Made by a program: the position numbers and the translations under genes. 64,000 nucleotides of DNA from Streptomyces panaciradicis (GTDB lineage Bacteria > Actinomycetota > Actinomycetes > Streptomycetales > Streptomycetaceae): contig NZ_JAMGBF010000001.1 in the NCBI RefSeq assembly GCF_023516615.1, positions 62,001 through 126,000 of the forward strand, in the 5' to 3' direction. Below are positions 32,402 to 41,738 of this stretch, in pieces. Position 1 is the stretch's first letter, and every line of letters begins with the position of its first letter. The notes beneath the pieces are model-generated. The model was given only the letters and a program-made list of their open reading frames with translations. It made no database searches and was not told where the DNA came from.

Positions 32402-35400
32402 ATGTCGCCCGGAACCTCATCTCCAGGGGGAGACTTGCGCAGACAAGTGAAAAGAGCATGCGCGGCCACCGTCGCCACGGCGGCCGCGGTGGCCCTGGCG
32501 GCGGGAATGACCAGCCCGGCGTCGGCGAAGACGGAGCGGCCCTCGACCGCCCCGCAGACTCAGCTCACGTCCAAGCACCGCATCACCCTGATCACCGGCG
32601 ACCGCGTCCTGGTCGACTCCAAGGGCCGGGTCGTCGGCCTGGAGCGGGCCAAGGGGCGCGAGCACATACCCGTCCAGATCCGCAAGGAGGCCGGGCACAC
32701 GCTGGTCGTCCCGGCCGACGCGGTCCGGCTGGTCGCGGCCGGCAAGGTCGACCAGCGGCTGTTCGACATCACCGAACTCGGCAAGTCCGCGACCCGTAAG
32801 TCCCAGGCCAGGGGCCTGAAGGTCATCGTCGGCTACCAGGGCGCGGCCACGGCCGCCAAGGCCGGCGTGCGGGACGCGGGCACCCTGCGGCGCACCCTCA
32901 AGTCCCTCAACGCCGACGCCGTGCAGACGCCGCAGAAGCAGACGCCCGAGCTGTGGGACGCCGTCACCGACGGCGGCAAGGCGGCCTCCGGTATCGCGCA
33001 CGTCTGGCTCGACGGCACCCGCAGGGCCAGCCTCGACAAGTCCGTGCCGCAGATCGGCGCCCCCAAGGCGTGGGCCAAGGGCTACACCGGCAAGGGCGTC
33101 AAGATCGCCGTCCTGGACACCGGTGTCGACGCCACCCACCCCGACCTGAAGACCCAGGTCATCGCGTCCAAGAACTTCTCCGCCGCGGCCGACGCCACCG
33201 ACCACTTCGGGCACGGCACGCACGTCGCCTCGATCGCGGCCGGCACCGGCGCCAAGTCGGGCGGCAAGTACAAGGGCGTCGCCCCCGACGCCAAGATCCT
33301 CAACGGCAAGGTCCTCGACGACGAGGGCGGCGGCGACGACTCCGGCATCCTCGCCGGCATGGAGTGGGCGGCCGAGCAGGGCGCCGACGTCGTCAACCTC
33401 AGCCTCGGCGGCCAGGACACCCCCGGTATCGACCCGCTCGAGGCCGAGGTCAACAAGCTGTCCGAGGAGAAGGGCATCCTCTTCGCGATCGCCGCGGGCA
33501 ACTCCGGTCCGGAGTCGGTCGGTTCACCCGGCAGCGCCGAGGACGCCCTCACCGTCGGCGCGGTCGACGGCAAGGACAAGCTGGCCGACTTCTCCTCCAC
33601 CGGCCCCACCGTCGACGGCGCCCTCAAGCCCGACGTCACCGCCCCCGGCGTGGACATCACGGCCGCCGCGGCCAAGGGCAGCGTCATCGACCAGGAGGTC
33701 GGCGAGAACCCGCCCGGCTACCTCACCATCTCCGGTACGTCGATGGCGACCCCGCACGTCGCGGGCGCGGCGGCGATCCTCAAGCAGGAGCACCCCGACT
33801 GGAGATTCAGCGAGCTCAAGGGCGCGCTGACCGGCTCCGCGAAGGGCGGCAAGTACACGCCGTTCCAGCAGGGTTCGGGCCGTATCGCGGTCGACAGGGC
33901 CATCACCCAGTCCGTGATCGCCGACCCGGTGTCGGTGGGCTTCGGGGTGCAGCAGTGGCCGCACACCGACGACAAGCCGGTCACCAAGCAGCTGACCTAC
34001 CGCAACCTCGGCACCAAGGACGTCACGCTGAGCCTCGCGGTCACCGCGACGAACCCCAAGGGCCAGGCGGCCCCCGCGGGCTTCTTCAAGCTCGGCGCGA
34101 CCAAGGTCACCGTGCCCGCGGGCGGCAAGGCGTCGGTCGGCGTCACCGTGAACACCAAGCTGGGCGGCACGCTCGACGGCGCGTACTCGGCGTACGTGAC
34201 GGCGAGCGGCGGCGGCCAGAGCGTCCGCACGGCCGCGGCCGTGCAGCGCGAGGTGGAGTCGTACGACGTCAGGATCAAGCACATCGGGCGGGACGGAAAG
34301 CCGACCGGCGACTACAACACCGTCCTGTTCGGCTACTCGGGTCTCGCCGAGGGCCGCGGCTACCAGGTGAGCGTCGACGCCTCCGGTACCACCACGATGC
34401 GCGTGCCCAAGGGCAAGTACCTGCTGGACGCCTGGATCGCCAAGGACTTCGTGACGTTCGAGGGCGGCGTCGACTGGCTGGTCCAGCCGAGCCTGAACGT
34501 CACCAAGGACACCTCGGTGACGATCGACGCCCGCAAGACCAAGGCGGCCGACATCACCGTCCCGGACGCGGGGGCCAAGCAACAGCTCGGCGTGATCGAC
34601 TACTTCTACGACGCCGCCGGCATCGGCCTGGGTCTCGGCCTGCAGTCCTTCGCCGACGTGCGCATGGCGCCGCTCGGCGGCGAGGTCTCCGGCCTGCAGC
34701 AGACCTGGAGCGGCCAGTGGACCAAGGGCGCGGGCGCCGAGTACGACGCGGCCACCACCGCCAAGGTCAAGAAGATCACCGGCGACAAGGTCCGCCACTT
34801 CAAGGCCTCCGAGTTCGCCACGGTGAAGAACAACCTCGGCTCGGGCGCCCTCGGCAAGACCGGCGCGCTCACCCCGATCGGCGAGCTCCCCGGCGACGTG
34901 GTCATCGCCGGCCCCGTCGAGCAGACGCTGCCGGGCACCCGCACGATGTACGTCTCGACCGTCGACAAGATCAAGTGGTCGTTCGACTTCGAGCAGTACA
35001 AGGGCCACGACGCGGACGGCCTGCCGATCCCGGAGGCGTACTACACGCTCGGCCCCGCGCAGCTGTTCAAGGCCGGCCAGAAGTACGCGAAGACCTTCAA
35101 CACCGCGGTCTTCGGCCCGCACCTGAGCGCCGACTTCGGGCTCTTCCGCTACGGCAACAGCATCTACGGCTTCGTGCCGCTGTTCACCGACGGGGCGGGC
35201 CACGCCGGTTCCTCGGACTTCACCTCGGTGAAGACCACCCTGTACCGCAACGGCACCGAGATCGGCTCGAACGACGACCCGCTGTTCGGCAACAAGGACT
35301 TCACGGTCCCGGCCGGGCAGGCCGACTACAAGCTGACCACGTCGGTCCGGCGCGCCGCCGGCGTCGCGGGTGCCTCCACCCGCGTCGACGCCAGCTTCAC

Positions 35401-35743
35401 CTTCCGCTCCAAGAAGCCGGCCGCCGACGACGTGGCCACGCTGGCCGCCTCCACCGCCCGCTTCAAGGCGGTCACCGGCCTGGACAACAAGGTCGAGGCC
35501 GGCAAGACGGTCACCGTCCCGGTGGCGGTCGAGGGCGCGGCCAAGGGCCGCAACCTCAAGTCGCTGACGGTCTACGTGTCCTACGACTCCGGCAAGACCT
35601 GGAAGAAGGTCTCCGTGACCGGCGGCAAGATCAAGGTGAAGAACCCCGCCAAGGGCACGTCCGTCTCCTTCCGGGCGAACATCACCGACAAGAAGAACAA
35701 CAAGTCGTCGGTGACGATCTACGACGCCTACTACGGCAAGTGA
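32402..35743 (+). CDS. Large secreted S8 serine peptidase (subtilase)
   Basis: 1113 residues if ATG 32402 is used. TTG 32435 is also likely, because AGGGGGA lies just before it. The signal peptide has core AATVATAAAVALAAGMTSPA. A propeptide-like segment (about 50-215, ITLITGDRVLVDSKGRVVGL) precedes the catalytic domain with triad D239 (VLDTGVD), H271 (GHGTHVAS), S447 (GTSMATPHVA) and oxyanion N367 (AAGNSGPE). About 600 further residues form beta-rich domains, ending in an Ig-like repeat (VYVSYDSGKTWKKVSVTGGK). It likely degrades extracellular protein. It ends at a very strong terminator. Confidence 0.93.
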   Translation: MSPGTSSPGGDLRRQVKRACAATVATAAAVALAAGMTSPASAKTERPSTAPQTQLTSKHRITLITGDRVLVDSKGRVVGLERAKGREHIPVQIRKEAGHTLVVPADAVRLVAAGKVDQRLFDITELGKSATRKSQARGLKVIVGYQGAATAAKAGVRDAGTLRRTLKSLNADAVQTPQKQTPELWDAVTDGGKAASGIAHVWLDGTRRASLDKSVPQIGAPKAWAKGYTGKGVKIAVLDTGVDATHPDLKTQVIASKNFSAAADATDHFGHGTHVASIAAGTGAKSGGKYKGVAPDAKILNGKVLDDEGGGDDSGILAGMEWAAEQGADVVNLSLGGQDTPGIDPLEAEVNKLSEEKGILFAIAAGNSGPESVGSPGSAEDALTVGAVDGKDKLADFSSTGPTVDGALKPDVTAPGVDITAAAAKGSVIDQEVGENPPGYLTISGTSMATPHVAGAAAILKQEHPDWRFSELKGALTGSAKGGKYTPFQQGSGRIAVDRAITQSVIADPVSVGFGVQQWPHTDDKPVTKQLTYRNLGTKDVTLSLAVTATNPKGQAAPAGFFKLGATKVTVPAGGKASVGVTVNTKLGGTLDGAYSAYVTASGGGQSVRTAAAVQREVESYDVRIKHIGRDGKPTGDYNTVLFGYSGLAEGRGYQVSVDASGTTTMRVPKGKYLLDAWIAKDFVTFEGGVDWLVQPSLNVTKDTSVTIDARKTKAADITVPDAGAKQQLGVIDYFYDAAGIGLGLGLQSFADVRMAPLGGEVSGLQQTWSGQWTKGAGAEYDAATTAKVKKITGDKVRHFKASEFATVKNNLGSGALGKTGALTPIGELPGDVVIAGPVEQTLPGTRTMYVSTVDKIKWSFDFEQYKGHDADGLPIPEAYYTLGPAQLFKAGQKYAKTFNTAVFGPHLSADFGLFRYGNSIYGFVPLFTDGAGHAGSSDFTSVKTTLYRNGTEIGSNDDPLFGNKDFTVPAGQADYKLTTSVRRAAGVAGASTRVDASFTFRSKKPAADDVATLAASTARFKAVTGLDNKVEAGKTVTVPVAVEGAAKGRNLKSLTVYVSYDSGKTWKKVSVTGGKIKVKNPAKGTSVSFRANITDKKNNKSSVTIYDAYYGK

Positions 35744-35751
35744 GCCGATAG

Positions 35752-35790
35752 CGAACGCCCGCCGGAGGTACCGCCTCCGGCGGGCGTTCG
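35752..35790 (+). terminator. Very strong hairpin terminator after the subtilase gene
   Basis: Perfect 17-bp stem: CGAACGCCCGCCGGAGG (35752-35768) pairs with CCTCCGGCGGGCGTTCG (35774-35790) across a 5-base loop, followed by TGTTT. It ends only 15 bases before the next start codon, so the next gene needs its promoter within or before the hairpin. Confidence 0.9.
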
Positions 35791-35805
35791 TGTTTCGGTG
35801 GGGGC

Positions 35806-36579
35806 ATGACCACACAGACCGTCGAGTACATCCGCTACCGCATCCCGGAAGACCGCTCGGCGGAGTTCCTCGCCGCCTACACCCGGGCCGCCGCCGAACT
35901 GGCGGCCGCCCCGAGTTGCGTGGACTACGAACTCTCCCGCTGCGAGGACGACTTCGAGCACTACATCCTGCGCATCGTGTGGACCTCGACGCGGGACCAC
36001 ATGGAGGGCTTCCGTAACTCGGAGCTGTTCCCGGCCTTCCTCGCCGAGATCCGCCCGTACGTGGAGAACATCGAGGAGATGCGCCACTACAAGCCGACGG
36101 CGGTACGGGGCGCGGGCTCGTCGCTGCCGACGCCGTACGAGTGGGCGGGCGGCGCCCCCGCCTTCTCCCGCCTGACCTCGGTCTTCTACGACAAGGTGCT
36201 CAAGGACGACCTCCTCGCGCCGCTCTTCGCCGACCTGCCCCCCGACCACGCAGAACACGTCGCCCTCTGGCTCGGCGAGGTCTTCGGCGGCCCGCCCGCC
36301 TACTCCCTGAACCTGGGCGGCCACGGCCACATGGTCGCCAAGCACGTCGGCAAGCACATCACCGAGCCGCAGCGGCGGCGCTGGGTGAACCTCATCCAGG
36401 ACGCGGCCGACGACGCGGGCCTGCCCACGGACGCCGAGTTCCGCTCGGCGTTCCTGGCCTACGTCGAGTGGGGCACCCGCCTCGCCGTGCACTTCTCCGC
36501 CCCCGACGCCGCACCACCGGCGCAGCAGCCGGTGCCGAAGTGGGGCTGGGGCGTGATGCCGCCGTACCGGGGGCAGTGA
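35806..36579 (+). CDS. Antibiotic-biosynthesis-monooxygenase / truncated haemoglobin fusion
   Basis: 257 residues with two domains. Residues 1-97 are an ABM (dimeric ferredoxin-like) domain (EYIRYRIPEDRSAEFLAAYT, WTSTRDHMEGF). Residues about 112-245 are a group II truncated globin: YEWAGGAPAFSRLTSVFYDK, PLFADLP, WLGEVFGGPPAYS and MVAKHVGKHITEPQRRRW, where the His of AKH is the likely proximal haem ligand. ABM-globin chimeras have been described in Streptomyces; a role in NO or peroxide chemistry, or in haem-dependent oxygenation, is inferred. GGTGGGGGC precedes the ATG. Confidence 0.88.
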   Translation: MTTQTVEYIRYRIPEDRSAEFLAAYTRAAAELAAAPSCVDYELSRCEDDFEHYILRIVWTSTRDHMEGFRNSELFPAFLAEIRPYVENIEEMRHYKPTAVRGAGSSLPTPYEWAGGAPAFSRLTSVFYDKVLKDDLLAPLFADLPPDHAEHVALWLGEVFGGPPAYSLNLGGHGHMVAKHVGKHITEPQRRRWVNLIQDAADDAGLPTDAEFRSAFLAYVEWGTRLAVHFSAPDAAPPAQQPVPKWGWGVMPPYRGQ

Positions 36580-36616
36580 CCTGCCCACCCGGGTCCGGCG
36601 TGGGCGGGACCGGTCA
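36577..36616. terminator. Hairpin between convergent globin-fusion and XRE genes
   Basis: CCTGCCCAC pairs with GTGGGCGGG (one G-T mismatch) with outer support from TGACC/GGTCA. The hairpin spans the short gap between the two stop codons. Confidence 0.5.
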
Positions 36617-37546
36617 CCGTTTGGGCGCCGCCGATCCCTTGCCCGCCCGGGTCGCGTCGGCGCCCCAGCTGGCCAGCAGGCGCAGTGCCTCCGCCGAGGG
36701 GGAGCCCGGTTCGGCGTGGTACGTGATCAGGGCCTGTCCGTCGTCGTCGGCCGGGCGGAACGACTCGAAGTTGAGGGTCAGATCGCCCACCAGGGGATGG
36801 TGCAGGTGCTTGAGGCCGTGCCCCTTCTCCTTCACGTCGTGCGTCGCCCACAGCCGCCGGAACTCCTCGCTCTTCACGGACAGCTCGCCGACCAGCGCCG
36901 ACAGCCGCGGGTCGTCCGGGAAGCAGCCCGCCTCCATGCGCAGGAAGCTGACGATGTCGGACGCCTTCTGCTCCCACTCCACGAACAGCTCCCGGTGGGC
37001 CGGGTTGAGGAACACCAGCCGCGCCCAGTTGCGCTCCTGCACCGGCAGCTCGCCCCAGTCGCCGAACAGCGCCGCCGCCATCCGGTTCCAGGCGAGGATG
37101 TCCGAGTAGCGCCCCGTGACGTACGCCGGCACCCCGTCCAGGGTGTCCAGCAGCTGCCGCAGCGACCCGCGGACCGCCTGCGTCCGCGCGGCCGGCTTCT
37201 TCTTGTGCTGCTTCGGCTTCGCCAGGTGGGTGAGGTGGGAGTGCTCGGCGTCGGACAGCCGCAGCGCCCGGGCGATGGCGTCGAGGACCTCCGCCGAGAC
37301 GTTGCGCCCGTTGCCCTGTTCCAGCCGGGTGTAGTACGCCACCGACACACCCGCCAGCTGCGCCAGCTCCTCGCGCCGGAGCCCCGGCACCCGCCGGTGC
37401 CGTCCGAAGTCCGGCAGCCCCACGTCCTCCGGCTTCAGCCGGGCCCGCCGGGTCCGCAGGAACTCGCTGAGCTCGGCGCGCCGGTCGAGGGCCCCGCCGG
37501 TCACGCCCGCGGGCTCCGGTACGGCGTCGTCGGGGTAGTCGTCCAT
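36614..37546 (-). CDS. XRE-family regulator with MmyB-like ligand domain
   Basis: 310 residues. A helix-turn-helix (about 40-105: [37 protein letters not shown]) is joined to a C-terminal MmyB-type domain ([60 protein letters not shown]), a PAS-like fold that binds fatty acids in MmyB. Such regulators in actinomycetes commonly control a divergent oxidoreductase gene; here the zinc alcohol dehydrogenase is divergent with a 191-bp gap. Control of that gene is inferred from layout. Confidence 0.88.
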   Translation of the reverse strand: MDDYPDDAVPEPAGVTGGALDRRAELSEFLRTRRARLKPEDVGLPDFGRHRRVPGLRREELAQLAGVSVAYYTRLEQGNGRNVSAEVLDAIARALRLSDAEHSHLTHLAKPKQHKKKPAARTQAVRGSLRQLLDTLDGVPAYVTGRYSDILAWNRMAAALFGDWGELPVQERNWARLVFLNPAHRELFVEWEQKASDIVSFLRMEAGCFPDDPRLSALVGELSVKSEEFRRLWATHDVKEKGHGLKHLHHPLVGDLTLNFESFRPADDDGQALITYHAEPGSPSAEALRLLASWGADATRAGKGSAAPKR

Positions 37547-37737
37547 ACGTCAAGGATGCATGGTCGTACGCTCACCAGCCTGACCCCGCCAGTGGTAGGC
37601 ACAGCGGACGTACGCAAAGGCGTGGCCTGGGTGAAGCCCGATCTTCGGGGCACGCTGGACTGCGTGCCCGGACGGACCGACAGCCGGAACGTCGGACAGA
37701 AGGCAGCCGGGCACGGACCCCCCGAGGAGATTTCGGC

Positions 37738-38778
37738 ATGACCACCGTTGCCGCGTACGCCGCACCCGCCGCCAAGGCTCCCCTGGAGCGCACCACCATC
37801 GAGCGCCGCGAGGTCCGCGAGTTCGACGTCCTGATCGACATCAAGTTCGCCGGCATCTGCCACTCCGACATCCACCAGGCCCGCGAGGGCTGGGGCGAGG
37901 CGATCTTCCCGATGGTCCCCGGCCACGAGATCGCGGGCATCGTCTCCGAGGTCGGCCCCGGCGTCACCAAGTTCGCCGTCGGCGACCGCGTGGGCGTCGG
38001 CTGCCTGGTCGACTCCTGCCGTGAATGCGACAACTGCAAGGCCGGCCTGGAGCAGTACTGCACCGGCGGCGGCGTCGGCACGTACAACGCCGTCGGCAAG
38101 GACGGCGAGCCCACCTACGGCGGCTACTCCGAGAAGATCGTCGTCGACGAGAACTACGTCGTCCGCATCCCCGACGCCCTGTCCCTCGACGTGGCCGCCC
38201 CGCTGCTGTGCGCCGGCATCACCACGTACTCCCCGCTGCGCCACTGGAACGCCGGCCCCGGCAAGAAGGTCGCGATCCTCGGCATGGGCGGCCTCGGCCA
38301 CATGGGCGTCAAGATCGCGCACGCGCTGGGCGCCGAGGTCACGGTGCTCTCGCAGTCCCTGCGCAAGAAGGAGGACGGCCTCAAGCTGGGCGCCGACCAC
38401 TACTACGCGACCAGCGACGAGAACACCTTCAAGGACCTCAAGGGCACCTTCGACCTGATCCTCTCCACGGTCTCGGCCCCGCTGGACCTGGACGCCTACC
38501 TGTCGCTGCTGCGCACCGACGGCGCCTTCGTGAACGTCGGCGCGCCCGAGGAGCCCGTCAAGCTCAACCTGTTCTCGGTGATCGGCGGCCGCAAGACCCT
38601 CGCCGGCTCCGGCATCGGCGGCATCCGCGAGACCCAGGAGATGCTGGACTTCTGTGCGGAGCACGGCTTCGGCGCCGAGATCGAGCTGATCGGCGCCGAC
38701 CAGATCAACGAGGCGTACGAGCGGGTGCTCTCCAGCGACGTCCGCTACCGCTTCGTGATCGACACGTCGACGATCTGA
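37738..38778 (+). CDS. Zinc-dependent NAD(P) alcohol dehydrogenase (CAD/YahK-like)
   Basis: 346 residues. Medium-chain dehydrogenase: catalytic zinc ligands C41-H42 (AGICHSD), H63-E64 (PGHEIAG) and C around 155-160; the four structural Cys lie in [15 protein letters not shown]; the Rossmann motif is [19 protein letters not shown] follows the second strand as in NADPH-dependent cinnamyl-alcohol-dehydrogenase-like enzymes. It reduces aldehydes to alcohols broadly. ATG 37738 follows GAGGAG. It is divergent from the XRE regulator and ends at a strong terminator. Confidence 0.92.
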   Translation: MTTVAAYAAPAAKAPLERTTIERREVREFDVLIDIKFAGICHSDIHQAREGWGEAIFPMVPGHEIAGIVSEVGPGVTKFAVGDRVGVGCLVDSCRECDNCKAGLEQYCTGGGVGTYNAVGKDGEPTYGGYSEKIVVDENYVVRIPDALSLDVAAPLLCAGITTYSPLRHWNAGPGKKVAILGMGGLGHMGVKIAHALGAEVTVLSQSLRKKEDGLKLGADHYYATSDENTFKDLKGTFDLILSTVSAPLDLDAYLSLLRTDGAFVNVGAPEEPVKLNLFSVIGGRKTLAGSGIGGIRETQEMLDFCAEHGFGAEIELIGADQINEAYERVLSSDVRYRFVIDTSTI

Positions 38779-38788
38779 CCGCGGTGCC

Positions 38789-38822
38789 CGTTCCCGTCCT
38801 CACCGCGGTGAGGACGGGAACG
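38789..38822. terminator. Bidirectional hairpin terminator
   Basis: Perfect 16-bp stem: CGTTCCCGTCCTCACC (38789-38804) pairs with GGTGAGGACGGGAACG (38807-38822), between the convergent dehydrogenase and serine-hydrolase genes. Confidence 0.88.
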
Positions 38823-38827
38823 CGGTC

Positions 38828-39937
38828 TCAGCCCCGCAGACCCGTCAGCCCGTCGTAGGCGGACATGACGAGCTCCAGCCCCCGGTTGTCGGCGGCCGGT
38901 TCGCGCATCTGGTTGGTGACGTACGCGACCACCATCCGCGCCTCGGGCTCGATCATGACCAGCGAGCCGCCCCAGCCGCCCCACCCGTACGTACTGCCGA
39001 ACAGGCCGTAGCCCAGCCCCCAGCGCACCGGCATCCCCAGCCGCAGGTCGTCCCCGCTGAACTGTTCCTCCCGGGCCCGCGCGCAGCCGGCCTCCGACAG
39101 CAGCCGCACCCCGCCCACGCTTCCCCCGCAGGCCGTCACCGACTGCACGAGGGCGACCGAACGGGCGTTGCCGAAGCCGCCGGCCGCCGGGATCAGCGCG
39201 CGCCGCCAGGCCACGCTGTTGCCGTCGCGGACCCGCAGGGCGGTCCCGGGAGCGGCCTCGTTGCCCGGCGCGCTCGCCGTGTAGTCCTCGTCCCGCCCCG
39301 GCGGCGGGACGGTGAGCGCGAGGCGCCCGTCGTGCTCGGCGCCCAGGCCCAGATGGAAGTCGGCGCCCAGCGGCCCGGCGACCTCCTCGGCGAAGAACTC
39401 GCCCACACTGCGCCCGCTGACCCGCCACACCACCTCGCCGACGAGGAACCCCTGGGTGAGCGAGTGGTACCCGGCCGCGGTGCCCGGCTCCCACTGCGGG
39501 GCCGACGCGGCGAGACGTGCCGTGGCGGCCGCCCAGTCGTACAGCTCCTCCACCGGACCGTCCCAGTCGGGCAGCCCCGCGGTGTGCGACAGCAGATGCC
39601 GCACCAGCACCCTCTCCTTGCCGAGCGCGGCGAACTCCGGCCAGTAGCGGGCCACGGGCGCGTCCAGGTCGAGCTCGCCCCGGTCGGCCAGGATCAGCGC
39701 GCACAGCGCCGTCATCGTCTTGGTCACGGAGTAGACGCCGACGAGCGTGTCCCGCTGCCAGGGCACCGTACGGCCGGCGTCGGCGAAGCCGCCCCACACG
39801 TCCACGACGGGCTCCCCGTCCACGAACACCGCCACCGAGCCTCCGACGTCCCCGCCGTCCAGCAACTCCGCCAGCGCCTGCGGCACGGCGGTGAACAGGT
39901 CGTCGTACGAGCCCTGGATGTCAGCCATGGGTGGCAT
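38828..39937 (-). CDS. Beta-lactamase-family serine hydrolase (EstB-like)
   Basis: 369 residues. The nucleophile motif S70-V-T-K73 (VYSVTKTM) and the second element with Tyr in GYHSLTQGFLVGE are present; GWGGWGGS near the C-terminus takes the place of the HxG motif. No signal peptide, so cytosolic. Such class C-fold proteins are usually esterases or peptidases and not resistance enzymes. The ATG at 39937 overlaps the stop of an upstream WD40-like gene remnant (TAATG). The alternative ATG 39928 has no better ribosome-binding site. Confidence 0.88.
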   Translation of the reverse strand: MPPMADIQGSYDDLFTAVPQALAELLDGGDVGGSVAVFVDGEPVVDVWGGFADAGRTVPWQRDTLVGVYSVTKTMTALCALILADRGELDLDAPVARYWPEFAALGKERVLVRHLLSHTAGLPDWDGPVEELYDWAAATARLAASAPQWEPGTAAGYHSLTQGFLVGEVVWRVSGRSVGEFFAEEVAGPLGADFHLGLGAEHDGRLALTVPPPGRDEDYTASAPGNEAAPGTALRVRDGNSVAWRRALIPAAGGFGNARSVALVQSVTACGGSVGGVRLLSEAGCARAREEQFSGDDLRLGMPVRWGLGYGLFGSTYGWGGWGGSLVMIEPEARMVVAYVTNQMREPAADNRGLELVMSAYDGLTGLRG

Positions 39938-40074
39938 TACCCCGCAGACGCCCCGCGGGGGGCAACCGAATTAGCCGACGGCGCGGCCCGGGTCCACAGG
40001 GAGACGTCACTGCTCGTCGCCACGGCGAGGGTCTGCCCGGAGGGCGAGAAGCCCGCCGCCCTGCGTTCTGAGTG
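39937..40074 (-). pseudogene. 3' remnant of a WD40-like gene
   Basis: A 45-codon open stretch ending TAA at 39937-39939 encodes RAAGFSPSGQTLAVATSS followed by DVSLWTR. It is nearly identical to the C-terminus of the protein at 53304-53852 (AAGFSPSGQTLAVATSSDLS), and the DNA is visibly similar over about 100 bases. Nothing upstream continues it: a cytochrome-module gene ends 13 bp away. It is therefore a truncated copy. It may still matter as a leader, because its stop overlaps the start of the serine hydrolase. Confidence 0.75.
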
Positions 40075-40086
40075 GCTGGACCGGGC

Positions 40087-41064
40087 TCACCCAGGGGAAT
40101 TGTCACGGCCCTCGGGCTGGTCGGCGGTGCGGTGGTACGAGCGCCAGATCAGGCGGTGCACGCGGGTCCAGCGGGGGATGGAGCGGAGGCCGGGGATGAA
40201 GGGGAGCAGCATCAGGCCCAGGCTGAGCAGGGCCATCAGACCCCAGATGAGGGCGTCGGCGTTGCCGGACGACTTGAACGGCTCGATCTGGTACCAGAAC
40301 GTGTAGAGCCACAGCCAGGCCTGGCCCGGGTAGTCGCCCGTCTCGTTCATCATGCCCCACTGGTCCCCGCCCAGGTGCTGGGCGCGGGCGAGGGTCTCCA
40401 GGTAGGAGCCGTCGGAGAGGAACAGCAGGGGGCGGGTGTAGTCGGTCTCGTAGAACTTCCCCTCCGCCTGCAGCTGCCCGTCCAGGGCACCCGACCTGGC
40501 CATGTCGAGAAGCCGTGCGACGAGGACCGGGACCGGGCCGAAGCCGCCGCCCGTGACCTTCGCGGGATCGCCGCCGGGGGCCTTGGCCAGCGCGTCGGAG
40601 TAGGCCTTGGTCCACGCCTGCTGCCGGGCGGCCGGAGCCGCGGCCCAGGCGGCGAGCGCGACGCGGACGACGGGCGGCTGGGGAGCGTCGGCGAGCGGAC
40701 GCAGGACGAAGTCCTCGGCGGTGTCGATCGGGATGCGGACCCCGGCGGCGCTCTGCAGCCCGAGCGGACCGAGTTTCTGCGCGGCGCCGGGCGTGTGGTT
40801 GTACGGCGGCCCGTACTCGGCCGTCCCGCTGGTGCCGCCGAGTTCGGCGGCCGCCGTCGCCGTGAAGTCCGCGCCGTCCGCCCGCGACCAGGAGGCCAGG
40901 GTCACCGGCCGGTCGTCGGGCGAGGAGAAGACGGCGGCCAGGGCGGCGGTCAGGAGCGCGACCACGACCAGGGCGATCGTGAACTCCTTGACCAGGTCGT
41001 ACGACCGGGTGGGGAAGGCGGCCGGGTCCGGCACCGCGGCCCTCTCGCGTCGACGGCGCGTCAC
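40087..41064 (-). CDS. Membrane protein partner of cytochrome b (C-terminal-domain-like)
   Basis: 325 residues from GTG 41064, which overlaps the cytochrome b stop (GTGA). One membrane helix near the N-terminus (about 27-47, FTIALVVVALLTAALAAVF) is followed by an extracytoplasmic region of about 220 residues without cysteines or CxxCH haem sites, and a C-terminal helix pair (LIWGLMALLSLGLMLLPFIP) then a basic tail (WTRVHRLIWRSYH). Cytochrome bc complexes often split the b subunit into a haem part and a C-terminal part; this protein may fill that role, but clear subunit IV motifs were not seen. Confidence 0.75.
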   Translation of the reverse strand: MTRRRRERAAVPDPAAFPTRSYDLVKEFTIALVVVALLTAALAAVFSSPDDRPVTLASWSRADGADFTATAAAELGGTSGTAEYGPPYNHTPGAAQKLGPLGLQSAAGVRIPIDTAEDFVLRPLADAPQPPVVRVALAAWAAAPAARQQAWTKAYSDALAKAPGGDPAKVTGGGFGPVPVLVARLLDMARSGALDGQLQAEGKFYETDYTRPLLFLSDGSYLETLARAQHLGGDQWGMMNETGDYPGQAWLWLYTFWYQIEPFKSSGNADALIWGLMALLSLGLMLLPFIPGLRSIPRWTRVHRLIWRSYHRTADQPEGRDNSPG

Positions 41065-41738
41065 GGTGCCTCCCCCTCGGCGGGCAGGGGCGCGGACGCG
41101 GCCGGCGAACCGTGCGCCGGGTCGGCCGCCCCGATCGGCGGCACGATCCCGCGCAGCCGTACCAGCAGGATGTGCCAGGCCGTGAGCAGACCGAGGACGA
41201 ACGGCAGCAGCACGATGTGCCACATGAGCATCTGCCCGAAGTCCAGCACGTTGAAGAAGGCGCCGATACCGACCGAGTTGAGGCCGTCCTTGGCCTGCCC
41301 GGCGATCCACTGGGAGTCGAAGTTCTGCTGCACGAGGTAGCCGGTGAAGGCGGTGCCGATGGAGGTGAGGAAGCACACCACGCCCGTGATCCAGGTCAGG
41401 GCCCGCCGGCCGCGCCAGGCGGCCATGAAGAACTTGCCCCACAGATGGATGACCATGAAGAACATGAACAGCTCCACGCTCCACAGGTGGAGGCTGTTCA
41501 CGTACTTGCCGGCATCGGAGACGTGCCACCACGCGGGGCCCTTCAGCGCGAGCACCCCGCCGGTGGCCAGCACCACGACCAGGGAGCTCAGGGTGAGGAC
41601 GCCGAAGACGTAGATCCACGAGGCCATGTAGGCGGGCTGCGTGTCCGGCAGCAGCTTGTCCGGGGGCAGGGCCGCGACCGCGCGCCGCCGCACCGCTCCC
41701 GTCCAGCCGCGCGAGGCCGGCTCGTGCGGCGCGGTCAT
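41061..41738 (-). CDS. Cytochrome b N-terminal domain protein, b6-like
   Basis: 225 residues from ATG 41738. Four membrane helices carry two bis-His haem sites: H84 and H98 in the second helix (SLHLWSVELFMFFMVIHLWG, 14 apart) and H174 and H189 in the fourth (WHIVLLPFVLGLLTAWH, 15 apart). A 15-residue step in the last helix is typical of b6 and not of mitochondrial cytochrome b. FTGYLVQQ matches the usual GY motif after helix C. Electron transfer between quinols and a partner is expected. No Rieske protein or cytochrome c is encoded nearby, so the partners are unknown. Confidence 0.85.
   Translation of the reverse strand: MTAPHEPASRGWTGAVRRRAVAALPPDKLLPDTQPAYMASWIYVFGVLTLSSLVVVLATGGVLALKGPAWWHVSDAGKYVNSLHLWSVELFMFFMVIHLWGKFFMAAWRGRRALTWITGVVCFLTSIGTAFTGYLVQQNFDSQWIAGQAKDGLNSVGIGAFFNVLDFGQMLMWHIVLLPFVLGLLTAWHILLVRLRGIVPPIGAADPAHGSPAASAPLPAEGEAP

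Noticed and set aside
33524..35815. A 763-codon minus-strand frame opposite the subtilase gene
   Set aside because: Shadow of a well-conserved secreted protease with intact catalytic triad on the plus strand.
38828..39937. True beta-lactamase
   Set aside because: SxxK is present but there is no signal peptide, no typical YxN/KTG set, and the length and C-terminal GWGG motif fit esterase-type relatives.
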